Part shown: piece by piece, positions 21,986-34,785 of the stretch
Layout of the letters: each line of letters begins with the position of its first letter
How positions within the stretch are numbered: the stretch's first letter is position 1
Source: Sisyra terminalis
Lineage: Eukaryota; Arthropoda; Insecta; Neuroptera; Sisyridae
Assembly: GCA_958496175.1 (NCBI GenBank)
Contig: OY292274.1
Coordinates: forward strand, 30,543,482-30,607,481
Length of the DNA stretch: 64,000 nucleotides
Direction: 5' to 3'
Program-made: the position numbers and the translations under genes
Notes under the pieces: generated by a model
The model's database searches: none
Seen by the model: only the letters and a program-made list of their open reading frames with translations
What the model was told of the DNA's origin: nothing

Positions 21986-22686
21986 CACTCATCCCTCGAT
22001 TTACGCGGCAGATACGTTCCCAGGATAATCGCGTTAATCGAAACCGCGTAAATCGAGACTTCGAGTTCATACAAAAACTGAAAATAGGTTCCAGGAAATA
22101 AAACTCCGTGTAAATCGAGACTTCAAGTTCATATAAAATAAAGGGGATAGGTTCCAGCAAACCGCGTAAAACAAGGTAAGAAAAGATAATTTTATTAAGA
22201 AATATATTTATTAAATTAATAAATTTTTAACACGTTTATAGTTAAAAGTAAACATAATTATATAATTGAAATTTTATCATTCCGCCTCCTCGCTGCTATA
22301 TTCTAATTCAACCAATTTTTTTTTGGATGGCTCGAAATTACTACTATTATCGGATTCAAATCCAGCAGCAGCAGGCTCTTCGACTCGTCTGATTAAATAG
22401 TCTGTGACTATTTTTTGTGTTTTCTTTTTATTTAAGTCTTTATAAATTTCCCTGTATTCCGCGCACAGGGTTTTAAGGTCTCGCTGAAATTTAACAGCAC
22501 GTTCAATAATAGGATCAGTGGCCAAAACCTTATTTTCTAAGTTATTGGCCAATTGTAAAATTTCCGAAATGTCTTTAGATGTAAATTTATTTGGTTTATA
22601 TACATATGATTTTTTTTAAAAAAAAATCTAATCGCGTAAAAGTGAAACCGCATAAAACGGATACCGCGTAAATCGAGGGATAAGTG
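21986..22686 (-). mobile_element. pogo/Tigger-like transposon, internally deleted (701 bp)
   Basis: Inverted ends CACTCATCCCTCGATTTACG and (minus strand) CACTTATCCCTCGATTTACG differ by one base over at least 23 bp and are flanked by TA (21984-21985, 22687-22688). The CCCTCGATTTACGCGG motif with TA duplication is characteristic of pogo/Tigger elements. Subterminal repeats of GTAAATCGAGACTTC occur at about 22045 and 22112. The interior holds the C-terminal part of a transposase on the minus strand; the DNA-binding and catalytic parts are gone. Confidence 0.85.
22277..22576 (-). pseudogene. pogo-like transposase C-terminal remnant
   Basis: An open stretch of about 90-100 residues on the minus strand is acidic at its end (LEYSSEEAE just before the stop) and largely helical in its first half (IIERAVKFQRDLKTLCAEY). 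It sits where the transposase C-terminus lies in pogo/Tigger elements, with the stop inside the terminal repeat-proximal region. The N-terminal helix-turn-helix and the DDE catalytic core are absent, so it cannot act as a transposase. Assignment rests mainly on the surrounding terminal repeats. Confidence 0.6.
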
Positions 22687-22688
22687 TA

Positions 22689-23430
22689 CTTCTTTCTTCT
22701 TCTTTTGGTGTTATAACCAATACCATCGTTGATTATGATGGTTTTGTTTGGTTTATAAAACACTAGCAGATTCTTATCCATTTAAAATTACTAAATGAAG
22801 ATGTGCTATCTTTTTATGGGTAAAACATTTAAAAGCTTTATTTAAATTGATCAATGATGTAAACAATTATTATGTTTAAACGAATTAATCCGACTAGTAT
22901 GAGTTTGTATGCAGAGGAAAAACTTTAATAATACATTTTATTGAAAAATACTTATAAGGGAAATCTTTTGCGTTACAAGTCTTTTGTAGATTACAGTACT
23001 TTCTGTGTTATATTACGTACTATAGATATTTCTTAAATTAGCGATGGTCTAAAGAACAAACACAGGTATAACAGTCTCTATATATATATATGGCTTTAAA
23101 ATTCCAATAATTGTTCTAATTCCATAATAGTATAATTATATTATATTATATTATAATTATATAAGTAGTATTCGTAAATTACTACGCATGTGACAGTACA
23201 AGTCAACACGGATGTTGTTTGCATGTTGTTTTTGAGCTTAACGATCACTGTAGTAACGTCTCGTTATTTTTATAGTATGCTTGAGGATTACTCTAAAATA
23301 ATAACAGCGTAAGTATAAGTAATTGGTTCTACTTTAAAAAATGCATTCATCAACGAATATTATTCCTCACTAGGGAAACCGCCCCTGTGCGTATTACAAC
23401 ATGCATTAGGCGCTTTTTAAAAATATATTT
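22689..23430. other. AT-rich DNA, nothing definite
   Basis: Contains a (TATA)n stretch near 23085 and an ATTATA repeat near 23135. A GC-richer word around 23370-23410 may be an isolated element end. No gene seen. Confidence 0.45.
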
Positions 23431-24200
23431 TATCTTTAGAATATACAAAATCGTTTATCGTAATTGATTGACTGATGGTTCATCGCACAACCTAAATCAC
23501 TGTCATAGAGACGTGAAATTTGGAGGGTATATTCCTTATATGATCTATGCACTCGAAAAGAAAGAAGAAAGAATTTTAAAAAATACCTTCTCTTAAATAG
23601 AGAAAAGGGGCGACATAGTTTGTATGTGATATCATATGGGCTGAACAGCAATCGATTCAAATTTAATACTCGAAGTACCGAATTTAATACTCGAAAACAC
23701 GAAACATTAAAGGATTTTTAAAATTGAATAACTTTTTGATATGAATTTGAAATAGAAAAAAAATGTTACTATAAAAGAAAAAAAAGGCTTATGACACTTT
23801 GTTGATGTTCGATAAATAAGAATATCAGTAAATCTGTAATCACTTTGGTTCATACATATGGTTCTATAAACCATTCTTTGGAGTTCTTTAATATACTAAA
23901 CCACATTGTTTTTGGTCTCATACACTTTTCCTAAAAGTGGATGCTCCCGTAATGCTAGTGCGAAATCTCAATCTGCCAATGTTATGCGACAAAACCCGGC
24001 TTTGTATAAAAATTTGGTAGATATCACTATATTTACTAGCTGTGTTCAAGTTGAATCAATGTTTATACCAAGGATACCACTTATACCGTCAGAGAATCCA
24101 TTTGAGTTTAAAAGACTGTAATTCCTCTTTAAGCTGTGTTTTGCCATAATAATATTTAAAGTATAGGGCCAATCACTGAAACCAGCAGGACTCGATTTGA
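23431..24200 (+). mobile_element. Degenerate Helitron-like element
   Basis: At 23431 a TC follows A, and the next ~150 bp (GATTGACTGATGGTTCATCG, then TGAAATTTGGAGGGTATATTCC) resemble a conserved block I associate with the 5' ends of insect Helitrons. Downstream on the same strand are remains of a Pif1-like helicase. The Rep region is missing and the right end (hairpin plus CTRR) was not located, so the right boundary is nominal. It is an old, internally deleted copy. Confidence 0.5.
23906..24160 (+). pseudogene. Helitron/Pif1-like helicase remnant
   Basis: The plus-strand frame contains LVDITIFTSCVQVESMFIPR followed by IPLIPSENPFEFKRL. This matches the region near the C-terminus of Helitron-encoded Pif1-family helicases, where a Phe-Ile-Pro-Arg-Ile block precedes a Pro-Phe-x-Phe-Lys-Arg block and a Gln-Phe-Pro. 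The expected Gln codon is a TAA stop (24119-24121), and the frame continues recognisably for a few codons afterwards. Upstream helicase motifs (Walker A and B) are not visible. A broken fragment, not a working gene. Confidence 0.6.
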
Positions 24201-24453
24201 GAGGGGACTATTTTCCACAGGGTTAGTTTTATATGGCCTGCTTGAGCCTGAATTCACCTAGCGACCTGGTGTATTAGCACCTAAATGAAAAACCAGGAAA
24301 GTTGTAAATATAGAGATATTTTAAGTGAGTACCTATTTACAAAGATACTTTAAGTCAATATTTCCTTACATACTACATCAAAACCAACTACATATAACAT
24401 TACGTATAATATTAGTTACATATTATAAGTGTAAGAGTAAGAATAGTACGAAA
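24201..24453. other. Unassigned, between Helitron relic and solo LTR
   Basis: Contains a short hairpin, CACCTAGCGACCTGGTG, near 24257. It could belong to the lost 3' end of the Helitron-like element, but no CTRR followed by T could be placed. Confidence 0.35.
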
Positions 24454-24457
24454 ATAT

Positions 24458-24839
24458 TGTAACAGTAAGGGACAAAGTCTGTCTCTCTCTTTGTGCCATG
24501 CCGGCACGCGATTGGCTGAGTGACTTCTCTCTCTCTCCCACCAATGTGAATGCACATATAGATTGTTTTAGAAACATCTAGTAAGTGATGGAACATTAAC
24601 GAACAATGGAGTACATTCTAGAATGTTGGATTGCGGGTATATAAGGCGCTCAGTTCAAACCAACAGGACAGTTCTGTATCGAAGTTCTCTTTGAATTTCC
24701 GTTACAACAAAGCAATTATTGTCATTTAAGTGATTGTTTTGACAAGTGTAATTGTGTAATAAAAAGTGTATACAAGTGTAATAAAAAAAGTAATTGTTAA
24801 GTGTGAAAGTGATTATTTATTTCCAAAAGACACGTTACA
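24458..24839 (+). mobile_element. Solo LTR, family L1, younger copy (382 bp)
   Basis: Starts TGTAACAG and ends CACGTTACA (short inverted TGTAAC/GTTACA termini), with perfect 4-bp flanks ATAT (24454-24457 and 24840-24843). It carries GGGTATATAAGG, an ACAGTTCTG initiator-like site and AATAAA in plus-strand order. The 4-bp duplication fits the Ty3/gypsy group. No internal region adjoins it, so it is an LTR left by recombination. It differs from the gypsy element at 56-64 kb, whose LTR is unrelated in sequence and length. Confidence 0.85.
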
Positions 24840-24904
24840 ATATTATTGAATTTTTACTTTATTGAAACTAAATAACAACCAGTTTATTTAAAATTCGATT
24901 AAGC

Positions 24905-25130
24905 CAGTGATTCTTAACTTTCTTGGAAGATAACCCCCATTAGTTTTATATGTGTATTCATCGAGCCTTTCTTAAGTTGCAAAATAAAATATGATTTTTG
25001 CAAATCCAAAATATTTACATATTTATACAAAAGTGAACAAAATGAACAGAACCATCAAAGATTGGTCGATCTCGCGAGACTGATTCACCGAACCCCTGAG
25101 GTTCGATTAAACCCAGATTATGAACCACTG
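24905..25130. mobile_element. hAT-type MITE (226 bp)
   Basis: The left end CAGTGATTCTTAA and the inverted right end TTATGAACCACTG agree at 11 of 13 positions. Flanks GATTAAGC (24897-24904) and GATTAAAT (25131-25138) match in 6 of 8. The right half holds GAACCCCTGAGGTTCGATTA, a subterminal block frequent in animal hAT MITEs. Non-coding. Confidence 0.75.
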
Positions 25131-25138
25131 GATTAAAT

Positions 25139-28100
25139 CCTTCGAGTATATAATCCTTTATACTAAAAGAATGATTCCAATCCTATTTGAAGTCTAGATT
25201 TAATAATTGGTGGCTAGTCGCTAATAATTGTGCATTGATTTATATATTTACTTCATATATTAACAATATTTTTACAATTAATGAAAGTGAAAGAAATAAT
25301 TGCATTAATAATAATGTTTGAATACTAATAAATTGTGGAAAGATCTTAATATAGTAGCGTTGAAATGTCCACTCCCAACTTGCCAAGCCACAAATAATTT
25401 ACAATTATGTTAATTGTGATCATCTAAGAATTGGACCAATATAAGTTTAGCACATGAATAATGAAGGTTTAATGAAATTATTGAAGATAAATATGAATAT
25501 AATGATTTTGATTTACGAATTTTTATAAGAAAGATGCAAACCGACTTCAATAATGCGACGGTATATAACTACTGCAAAACTATTAATAAGTTTTAATTTC
25601 ATAGTTCTAGGATAATGGAATTATAGAATAGAAAATATACACATTTTTTTAATTTTTTAATCGATACAGAACATTATTAATTTTATAAAAAAAAAACAAA
25701 TTTTAATAATGAAAAACTTGTATTTTGACAGAAATTTTTTTTAATGAGTAAATGAGAGTTTGAAAATGTTAAGGGTGCTTATGGGTCTTCTATGACGTCA
25801 CAGTAAGCATCAGTAAACATATTGAAACTAAAACATAAAAGGATATTGAACGATTACCATTGTAATAGCGATAATTTACACAATTGTTGTCATTTTTCAC
25901 AATTTTTCGCCATGGAAAACAATTTTACTCCTTAAAAATTATTATTAATTTTTTTCCTAAGAAATAGAGGTTGTGTAGATTGTTAATTGTTTACATCGTT
26001 AACATAATGTTTAAACGAATTAAACATCCTTTTCCTTTGTGTTAAAGTGCATTAGTCATAGGAAACGTCCATGGGGTTTTAAAGTTTCGTATTATGACGC
26101 CATTGTCAAGGCCAATAGGTGCTCATTTTAGGCTTTTGAATTTAACGATCTTGTTTTGCATTTTTAAAGGAAATTTTCTTAAAATTTATCAAGTAAAGTT
26201 ATAAATTAACAGCAACATTATGCTTTGATATAAGTTTAAAACATTAAAAATTATTTATAGATCAGGTGTATTAGGTGTATTGGGCACCGTAAAATTATAC
26301 ATTACAGTGCGTACCAGTTAATACATAGGTTTAATGAAATTTTGTTCATTCTAAAGTTCGTTGAATAAAATCATGGTTCAATATTAACATTGTAAAATAT
26401 GTACAAATTAAGACATTTCTTTTTTGGTATGATATGCAGGATACATTTAAAGGCTAATATTATAAAACTAATAAAACGAATACATTATTTATTAGGATAA
26501 TTGTTAGGTATTGTTAAGATTAAATGGTTTAAAAAAAATTCACATTTACATAAACTTTTGAATTTTCTTTGCCACAATTGTTAGTATTTCAAAGATCGTC
26601 AATTTTGGTAGTGGTATTTATCTGTTTTATTTAAGTACATATTATAAATACCTCTTACTTGTGAGAATATCAACTGAATATGATATTTCTGAGAGTTGTA
26701 TTGAATTAAGAGACAACCCTTTTCTTAAATGCTCACAAACCCGAATTTCTATTTTCTGTATTTTGATAATTGCAGTAGCAAAATTAGTTTGTTTACCGTA
26801 CAAATGATGAGATGAATCGCAAATTCACTATCTAATGTAAATGATGTTCGTCAGACTGAGCTGACGATGGTAGAGAGATTCGTAGATAGAAATGGTTGGA
26901 ATGTACATGGTAGGACTAGACAGAAATTTCCGGGGACAGGCTTCTGTAACGCAAAACAAGTATTTGCATTTTGAATATTGGAATAGTAAACATTGATTAT
27001 GTGATCACATCAGGTGCAGAAGGGTGCTAACTAACCGTGTCTTTTGCTTCACACAACTAGAGTTCTGGGATTCCGTTTTCGTATCATATTATCAATGTAT
27101 GTATTCCTCTTATACATTTACACTTGTGCTCGTATCTCGAAAAGCTTAATCTGATACAAAAGTCCAACAAACGTAGTATAAAATTAGATCTGTGAACTAC
27201 AATCAAAGCGAAAGTTCCACGTCTCTTTCTATGTATGTATTTAAATTTTCCTGCTTTTTTTTTATTTCGTTTTAAATTTCATATATCCACCCATGCAAAT
27301 GTATAGCTTCTCGTAAAAGGAAAAAAAACATAAACTTCACTTGATTGACAGTTGCAACAAAAAAGTAAATAAAAAAATATTTATTTTTACTTTTTTATAC
27401 AGATTTTTCATAGTAATAGATAGTTAATTAAATAATAATTTGAAATTAATGAAATATCACTTCTAAAAACGTTGAGAGAGTTTCGATAGTTTTGTAATAA
27501 TTTAAATATTTGACTATTGATTTAACAAATCAAGTGTGCCATATCAAGAGTATTGAAGTGAATATCAGATCTAGACACTATTGTATTGGTGAATATGTGA
27601 AGCGACCACTCTTGAAATACAGGAAAGAGCTTTGAAAGCTTCCTTTGAGAGATTCATCATGTACAATTTACAAAAGTCAAAGGAATTTAAATTTCAAGTA
27701 ATATCCGAAAAAAATATACTTTGTACCTATGATTTTGCAATGAAATAAATTTTAATAAAAAAAAACAAACTTTCAGCGTTATTTATCGATAAGAAGTAAG
27801 GGAAAACGTAGACCCCTATAAGGCCTTAAATGATTTTGATCCCCCTGAATTTAGTGATGATGTTTGCCCACACTTTCTACTTTCCGCTCCATTACATTCA
27901 ATGCTGCTTAATTATGATAGTCGCAATATAAAGTGAAAGGTTTACGAAGCATGCATGGTTTTTTTTTTCTTAGATTCATACTTGCTTACTCATTGCACTT
28001 AATTTTCAAGTTTTCTGTGTTTAATGTTTCGTTTATTCTTTCACTTCGAGTTTGAAACACTTTATTTTTCTATATTAACAAAAGTAATAGAGATCTTTTT

Positions 28101-31100
28101 CGTATTATTTGTTAACGATAAACTGTCTGTTGAGAGGCTAAATAAAGAGGTACTTAATAGATAGAATTGTAACATCGTATTTTACTTATTGGATACTGTT
28201 GTATCTGTATTTGACAACTGTTGAGAGCATGAGAATTTTTTCCTATGTTAGTCACATATAACAAATTGATTATTGAAAAGCTAAATATAATAAAAGTCTT
28301 TTCTGAAGATATTAGATATTTTTCAAAGAGAAAATTGATGGCGTAGAGTTAATAATCAATAAAACTTTTTATATTCAAATCTAACTATATTTCAGTGCGT
28401 ATATAAACTGTTTGTTGTTTTGGTATATTACAAAGCGTTTTCACCCAAATGATCAGAGGGAATTTTATTGTTTTGTTTTTCCACATTTTCTTTTTCAGTT
28501 CAATTGAAATGTCTCATTTTGCTTATACCTATTTACTTATTATGGATGACTAGGCATAGTTCTTTTTGTATTGGTTTACGTTTGTAAATATCTGATAATG
28601 CCTACATAAAGAGTCTAATCTATTTCTCTGTTTGAATTCTACAGCAAACCAAGAAACGGTTCAGGCTTCTGTTTTTCGTCTTTGTAAGAAACGAATGTGT
28701 ATTCAGCGTAAAGTTGAAATGAAATTTGTATGAAGACAGTAAGAAGAAATCTTCTTAAATTACTCAGGTACATAATCTCATTTGATGGTATGGTGATATC
28801 TTTTCATAAAGGTTTTTGTACAAATTAACGATTCCTGTCGTGTAAATAATTCAAAAGAGAATGTTCTTTTTTTGTTCTGATAAAATTCAAAGTTTTTATA
28901 ATAAAAATTTTTGAATACTAATTGTTAAACTTTTTATTTCCATAAGTATACTATCGATATTTTTTTTTATTTCAAAGTTGATAAAGACATTTTCAATAGG
29001 TGAAACTCCGACACTAATTACATGATTTGATTAAATCGACAATTGTCTATAAACTTTATCTTCCCTTGAGACTAGTCCTTGTGGTTGATATGTAAGTATG
29101 TTAATCGTCTTTCTCTTTTTTACCCTCAGACAGTGTACATTGAAATTATAATCCCCCAATGTCCCTCTCACTCTTTTTTTCAGTTTTATTATACGTGTTT
29201 CGCTTTATCAACAGATTTCCTTTTCGCTATTGTGTCTGTAATTATTGTCATTGAATTTCGGAGGCGGAAGAGCGATTACCTTCTGCAGGAACGTCGTCAT
29301 AGAGTTCCACCCCTTGTTAGCATGTCATTCAAATGTAAAAACTGTATATCAGCAGTATTTCCGCTTTAGACGAGACCGTTTCAGTTTGGATAATTGTCTG
29401 AATAATATTATTCTAACAACTGTTATAGTGCATTTTCTTCAAAATGTTCCTATTATTATAACTAAATTTTCAACTCGTTAATAATAGATTTAATATCAAA
29501 TTTGCACGATAAAGATTTCACACGTAATTAGAATGCCAAGGTATTATTGAAATATTCGTTTTGCATGGGTTGTGTTTAAATTTCGAATTTGACTGAAGTT
29601 TTATTACGGTTTTTCCTTTCCAGCACCTACATGAAATATGCGCCATGAATTCACGACAAAACTTTAATTTTACAATATATAATCTTGATTCATACACGAG
29701 GAATAGGGATAGGTACGTTAAATGGAAGTTTTCAGCTTGAAAAAGCACCAATAGAAAAAGAAATAACTATTGTAGACTATAGGAGACACTGTAAATGTAA
29801 TATACGTTAAGAGTCCGAACACGTTTAGATGGACATACGCACGAATGAAGCTACAGACGACCTCCATTACTGTGGACTCATCATGCCACCTCTGCGCCTT
29901 TAGGTTTTTCCTGGACAGCCTACTTCGAACGATACCTGTTTCTGCAATTCCTCTATAAACAAAGCACTTTGATCTTTAGCAAAAGAAACAATAATTACGA
30001 ATCTAAAAGAATCGGTGGCTCGATAAATTCTTCGTGCTAGAAATGAAAACTAAATTCACCGTGGATCAAACGTTTAAATTTTTTCGCAATTCCACTGTTT
30101 TGGAAACTTGTGGAATGAAAGAACTATGCCGTCGTATACAATTTAATTATATTTGAGCATTGTACTTATAAAATTAGTTCGATGGAAAACAGATTTAGTT
30201 AACTTATTTGTGTACTTACTGCAATGTTGATAACTATAACAAATTTACTAACAAGTATTTAAGTTTGTTACTGAAAATTAAAGAAAACATTTTACTTTCT
30301 AATTAAGAATTCACGTTCCTAAGTTCCAAATGCAGCAATGCAGCGTCTTTATTTTGTTGTTTGTGTTGCATAAGTTGTCTTTCGTTTTCTTGATACTTAA
30401 AAAAATAACGACTTGATTCCGTTTGTACAAATTAAGAAATTGAAAAGTTTTATCTTTAAATTTCAACTAAATGTAAGTTAGTTGGTTGCTTTTTTTGTTA
30501 CGGCCTTTTTTTACATAATATACTTAATTGTATTTACCTTTGTGATGAAAATGTTGAAATAAAAGTTATGTCAAGTTATGTATTCATTGTTTATGTTCAG
30601 TTAAGCATTCGACTATTGATAGATAATGATTTTATTGAGGGTTTGGTGTAATTGATAATGTGAAAGTAGATAGATATAGATGTGATAGCCAGACCCATAG
30701 TAAATACGCTGTAAACAAACATATCCATAGGGAATGGTAAAAAACAAAGCAAATCTGTTTCGATTTGAAGTTACAACATCCAAATACAATTACAGAATTT
30801 TAAATCGATTTCCCGGCAAATAAACACGACATTGATCGCTAAATACATCATTTAATGTCAATAGAGTCATCAAATCGTATTTGAATTCGATTATCTAATA
30901 TATAAAATGTTTATTTCCATTAAGACAAACATTTTATTGAAGCTTTTCCATTATTGTCGACATGCTTTACGCAGAGAGATGAATAATATCGAGTATTATT
31001 TTGCGATTGAAGTTTCACGTATGTGATATGACTTTTGAATCGAATTTATAGTCAATGGGGTACATTTAGAGGCATTAGGACAGTGAAGGGTTTTCATTAT

Positions 31101-32020
31101 TTACGACTATATAATTTGGAAAACAAATTTATGGTACTTTTCTCTCGTTGGAAGATTTTGCATCAAATTGACAACAGGTCGTAGTGTCATACATAAATTG
31201 TCTTACTTTATCACTTATGAATTTGTCATTTGGGAGTCAGTAAATAAAATGGAAAAAATAGGAATGAGAAGATATGTGTGTATACATAAAGTAATATCTT
31301 TATTGGCGTTCATCCAAATTGTGCTTGTTGGAAAAATAAAGATATGATAAAAGTTATTCATGACTCAAGGCGCAAACTTTGAACAGGAAACTATATGAAG
31401 ATCAATATGATGTTTCCCATCCTTTCCAGATTGATCACATGGCTATATTTGCATTTATTGAAGCTATGGTGGAGTTACCGGAGTTACATATCCGTTTCAA
31501 CATGATATTGAATTGGTAACTTTTCATTGCGTGAAAACATCTTAAAAAAACTAAATATGATTAAAGAAAATTTATTTTTGATCATTTTATAAATAGTGCA
31601 ATCTACTAATTGACCTGTTTTTATTAAAAATCGTTGCGTTTTAAATTTTAAGCAATCTTAGCAAATTTACTTTTTTTTTTTAATATAAAAAGCAATATAT
31701 TGAAAAATGAAGGTGTTTGTTTGAAGCGATTTCAGTGAACGCGTTCAAGATTAAATTTCACGATCAAAGAAAAAATACTTAATTTATGAGCTCAGACTTT
31801 GCAATTCAAAATTTTCATTTATTGAATTTTTTATTGCTCATCTCAATGGTGGCTTCTCTAGACAATACTTGGCTTCAATCAATTGTAAAATAGTCTTTAT
31901 TTATTTTCTTTCATTGTTTCAAAATTATTTGGTTTTTATTGCTTATTATTAGTCAGCATGTAATCTATATCTATAGTGAAACAAACAGTAAAAATATTGT
32001 CGAGAAGAAGCTTTTTTTAT
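25139..32020. other. AT-rich DNA, about 6.9 kb without a recognised gene
   Basis: No open frame above 100 codons and none with recognisable similarity. A perfect TGACGTCA word (CRE-like) lies at about 25794. Segments at 26800-27250, 29800-30000 and 30650-31500 are of more mixed composition and could hold conserved non-coding or untranslated sequence, but nothing in them identifies a gene. No tRNA, rRNA or clear repeat recognised. Confidence 0.5.
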
Positions 32021-32179
32021 TGTTATTTACAGCCGCTTTTTAACTATCAAGGTTTTTAGCGACTTTAGGCTTAATAAAAATCCATAAATCAACTAATATT
32101 GAAAATTTACTTGACACGAGATTCGAACCCAATACCAAGCAGTTTTGGAGCGGCCACCTAGACCACTTGGCTACCTGTA
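32021..32179 (-). mobile_element. tRNA-derived SINE, copy 2
   Basis: Same family and orientation as the copy at 18431-18592. The A-box region TAGCCAAGTGGTCTAGG lies at 32157-32173 and the B-box region GGGTTCGAATC at 32120-32130. The B-box region matches the eukaryotic consensus better than copy 1. The tRNA-unrelated 3' part shares AGCxACTxTAGG, TTAAT and ATTGAAAATTT blocks with copy 1. The tail is A-rich on the minus strand. Confidence 0.75.
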
Positions 32180-33597
32180 GACTATAAAAGAATATTGTCT
32201 TAAAGATTTCTAGAGTTCGTTTGGTTAGTAACGTTTTTTAGTTGTACGCCTAGATACTTGTTTAGTTATAGTTCAAAGGTTGGCTAAATATTTGAAAATT
32301 TAAATATTTAAGGAAGATTGATTTTTACAATGAAATGAAGCGGAAAGTTAAAAAAGTATTTGATTTAAACCAAATACCTTTATTCTAAATTTTATTGTAA
32401 TTTTTTCCTTTTTAATCATTTTCTATGTAAAATAATGACGTAATAGAGAACTTAACGCATTCCATTAAAGAAGATTCAAGATCCACTTGAATCGTGGTAT
32501 TTGAACTGGAGCTTTGATTTTGCAACTTTTTTTACAAAATATGTGGTATAAGAACGATTTGTTTATTTAAATCAATAGTTTATGGTAGTAGAAATGTCCT
32601 TTAAAAGTGTTAAAGTTGTTTGCTTGTGATATGAACAACGTTTTCAAAGGAAAAATATAAAATTTCTACAAACCATAATAGTTAAAAAAGAAAGCATATA
32701 TATAAAGCATATAAATCGCCGATATCAAAACTTGTTATTAGCATCAATATGTTAACAATTTTTAAAGAAGTGACAAATATTAAAAGCAATCGTGCTTCTT
32801 TTGCGACTAAATTCTTCGGGCACATGTGACTTATACCGTTGAATGAAGATTTAAATAAACAAAATTTAATTTTCATTCAACGCTTATACACAGTATACAT
32901 TAAAAGAAATTTTCCAATCATATTTTAAATGTAAATGAAATGTTTGAATGTTTGTCGATCGAAGCGAAAGGCTGGCGGCTAGAAATTTATAAAAAACTAT
33001 ACATTCAATACTGAGATTTAAATAAAGGTGCGATTTAAATGTACGTCGAAAATAGTGAAAATTATGTCAAAAAAGTGTGTTTTGACACCAGATTATAAGA
33101 GGGAACAATTCTTTTATAAAATGTACAGAAAAATATTATATTTTTTGGACATCTATATATGAAAAAACAATGGTTATTTAATAGCATTAAAGTTTAATTT
33201 ACAACTATATAGTGTAAAATTATTTTAAATATCAACAACACCATCTAAATATTATAATAAGTTGTTAAAAAATTTTAGATTTGCAATTTATCTATCAATT
33301 GAAAAAAATTCAAACTAAAAAAGATTTTTGATTATAAATTAAAATTGATATTAATATTGATACATCTAGCAAATTTATTAATTTGTAAGTAACAAACAAA
33401 TTGATTTTACAAACGTGCAATAATAAACAAACTTTTGTAAAAGAAGCAACACGTTTCGTAGAAAAGAGGAAAGAAACAGTTCCGGAATTTATTAATTATT
33501 TCAATACACTACGTGGCTAAAACCATATCAAAATTAGTTCTATAGTACAGTAATTCTATTTTGTACATGCTTGTGTTATTGTTTTATACTTAAATTA
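32180..33597. other. AT-rich DNA, nothing recognised
   Basis: No gene or repeat structure recognised. Confidence 0.5.
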
Positions 33598-34408
33598 CTA
33601 GCTGACCCAGCAAACTTCGTACTGCCTAACAGGCAATGAATGTAGTGTTTTATGAATGAATATTTTAGCTACACTTAGTTGAAATTATTAATAATAAACT
33701 GAAAAAAATTAAGTTCAATACTTCATTAGAATAGTAAGTACATAAAAAGAAAACAAAAATTATATATAAAAAATCAATTATTTCAATTGGAAGTCAGCCA
33801 ACACATTTCGTCGGTCTATTAACAATAGAAGTAACAATATTGAAATGAAAATATGAAGGTGAAGACGTTGGGGTTCCCACATCCCTATGATTCCAAGCGA
33901 CAGGCCGTGCGAGTTGAAAGCATTACAATTTTGTAATGCCGATAAATAAAATGCAACAGAACAAATGCAACACAAATAAACAATTTTTTGTATAAATTAA
34001 AATAAATCGTACACAATTTTGCACGCACTGCGTTGTGATACATAATAAATGCAAAATGAATTGCCAATATGACGCGGACTTACAACACCCTCCCATAATA
34101 TGAATTATATAATTAGTTTAATACAAATTAAATAAATAAAAATGTCAAATTTATACATTGCTAAACGTTTTTCAAAATAATTCACAGACATCGATGATTA
34201 CAAATAATACATAGACGTAAATAATAGTAGACGTAAAAATTTGCAGAAGATGCCGAGAGATACCTTAATCTTCCAGAGGTATGAAATATACTTTACGTCC
34301 GATTCTCATGCCTACCGAATATACATAGAAAATTTTATGAAAATCGGTCCAGCTGTTTCGGAGGAGTTTGGCTACAAACACCGTGACACGAGATTTTTAT
34401 ATATAAGA
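33598..34408 (-). mobile_element. Non-autonomous Helitron (811 bp)
   Basis: Read on the minus strand it starts TCTTATATATAAAAATCTCG and ends GCTGGGTCAGCTAG. The base before the 5' TC is A and the base after the 3' CTAG is T, which is the Helitron insertion signature. A small hairpin (GCTG-GGT-CAGC) lies directly before the terminal TAG, and another (TGCCT-GTT-AGGCA) lies 18 nt further in. There are no terminal inverted repeats and no flanking duplication. The segment following the 5' end (TCCGAAACAGCTGGACCGAT) resembles insect Helitron starts. No Rep or helicase is encoded. Confidence 0.75.
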
Positions 34409-34640
34409 TACGTCTATTTGATCTTTCTTGGAGTTAAATGATTAAATTTGGCGTACAAATCACCTATTTAAAAAATTAAATATCTGGCGTTAATTAACTT
34501 ATTTTAATGGGCACCTTTAGATACCCCTTAAATAAATACTATTTTTCAGAGACACTCCAAATTGTGTCCAGTAAATACTTAACTAATTTTTATTTTTATC
34601 ATTGAAAAATATTTTATTTATTTCCGAGTCACAATTTAAA
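34409..34640. other. AT-rich DNA, nothing recognised
   Basis: Short spacer between the Helitron and a MITE. Confidence 0.4.
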
Positions 34641-34785
34641 TTAATGAATAATAATATATGTCCTATGACTCCATTTCTTCTGTATTATGTAATCCTGATT
34701 ACCTGATAATGACACCCAAAAACTATTGAAACGCGTCGTAATAAAGAAAAAATTGAGTCATAGGCCATATATTATTATTCATTAA
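34641..34785 (-). repeat. MITE family M1, copy 2 (most complete)
   Basis: The ends TTAATGAATAATAATATATG and the inverted CATATATTATTATTCATTAA are near-perfect terminal inverted repeats, continuing into CTATGACTC(C/A)ATTT on both sides, so about 35-40 bp per arm. The centre carries AAACTATTGAAACGCGTCGT and TGATTACCTGATAATGACAC, shared with copy 1. Non-coding. Confidence 0.7.
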
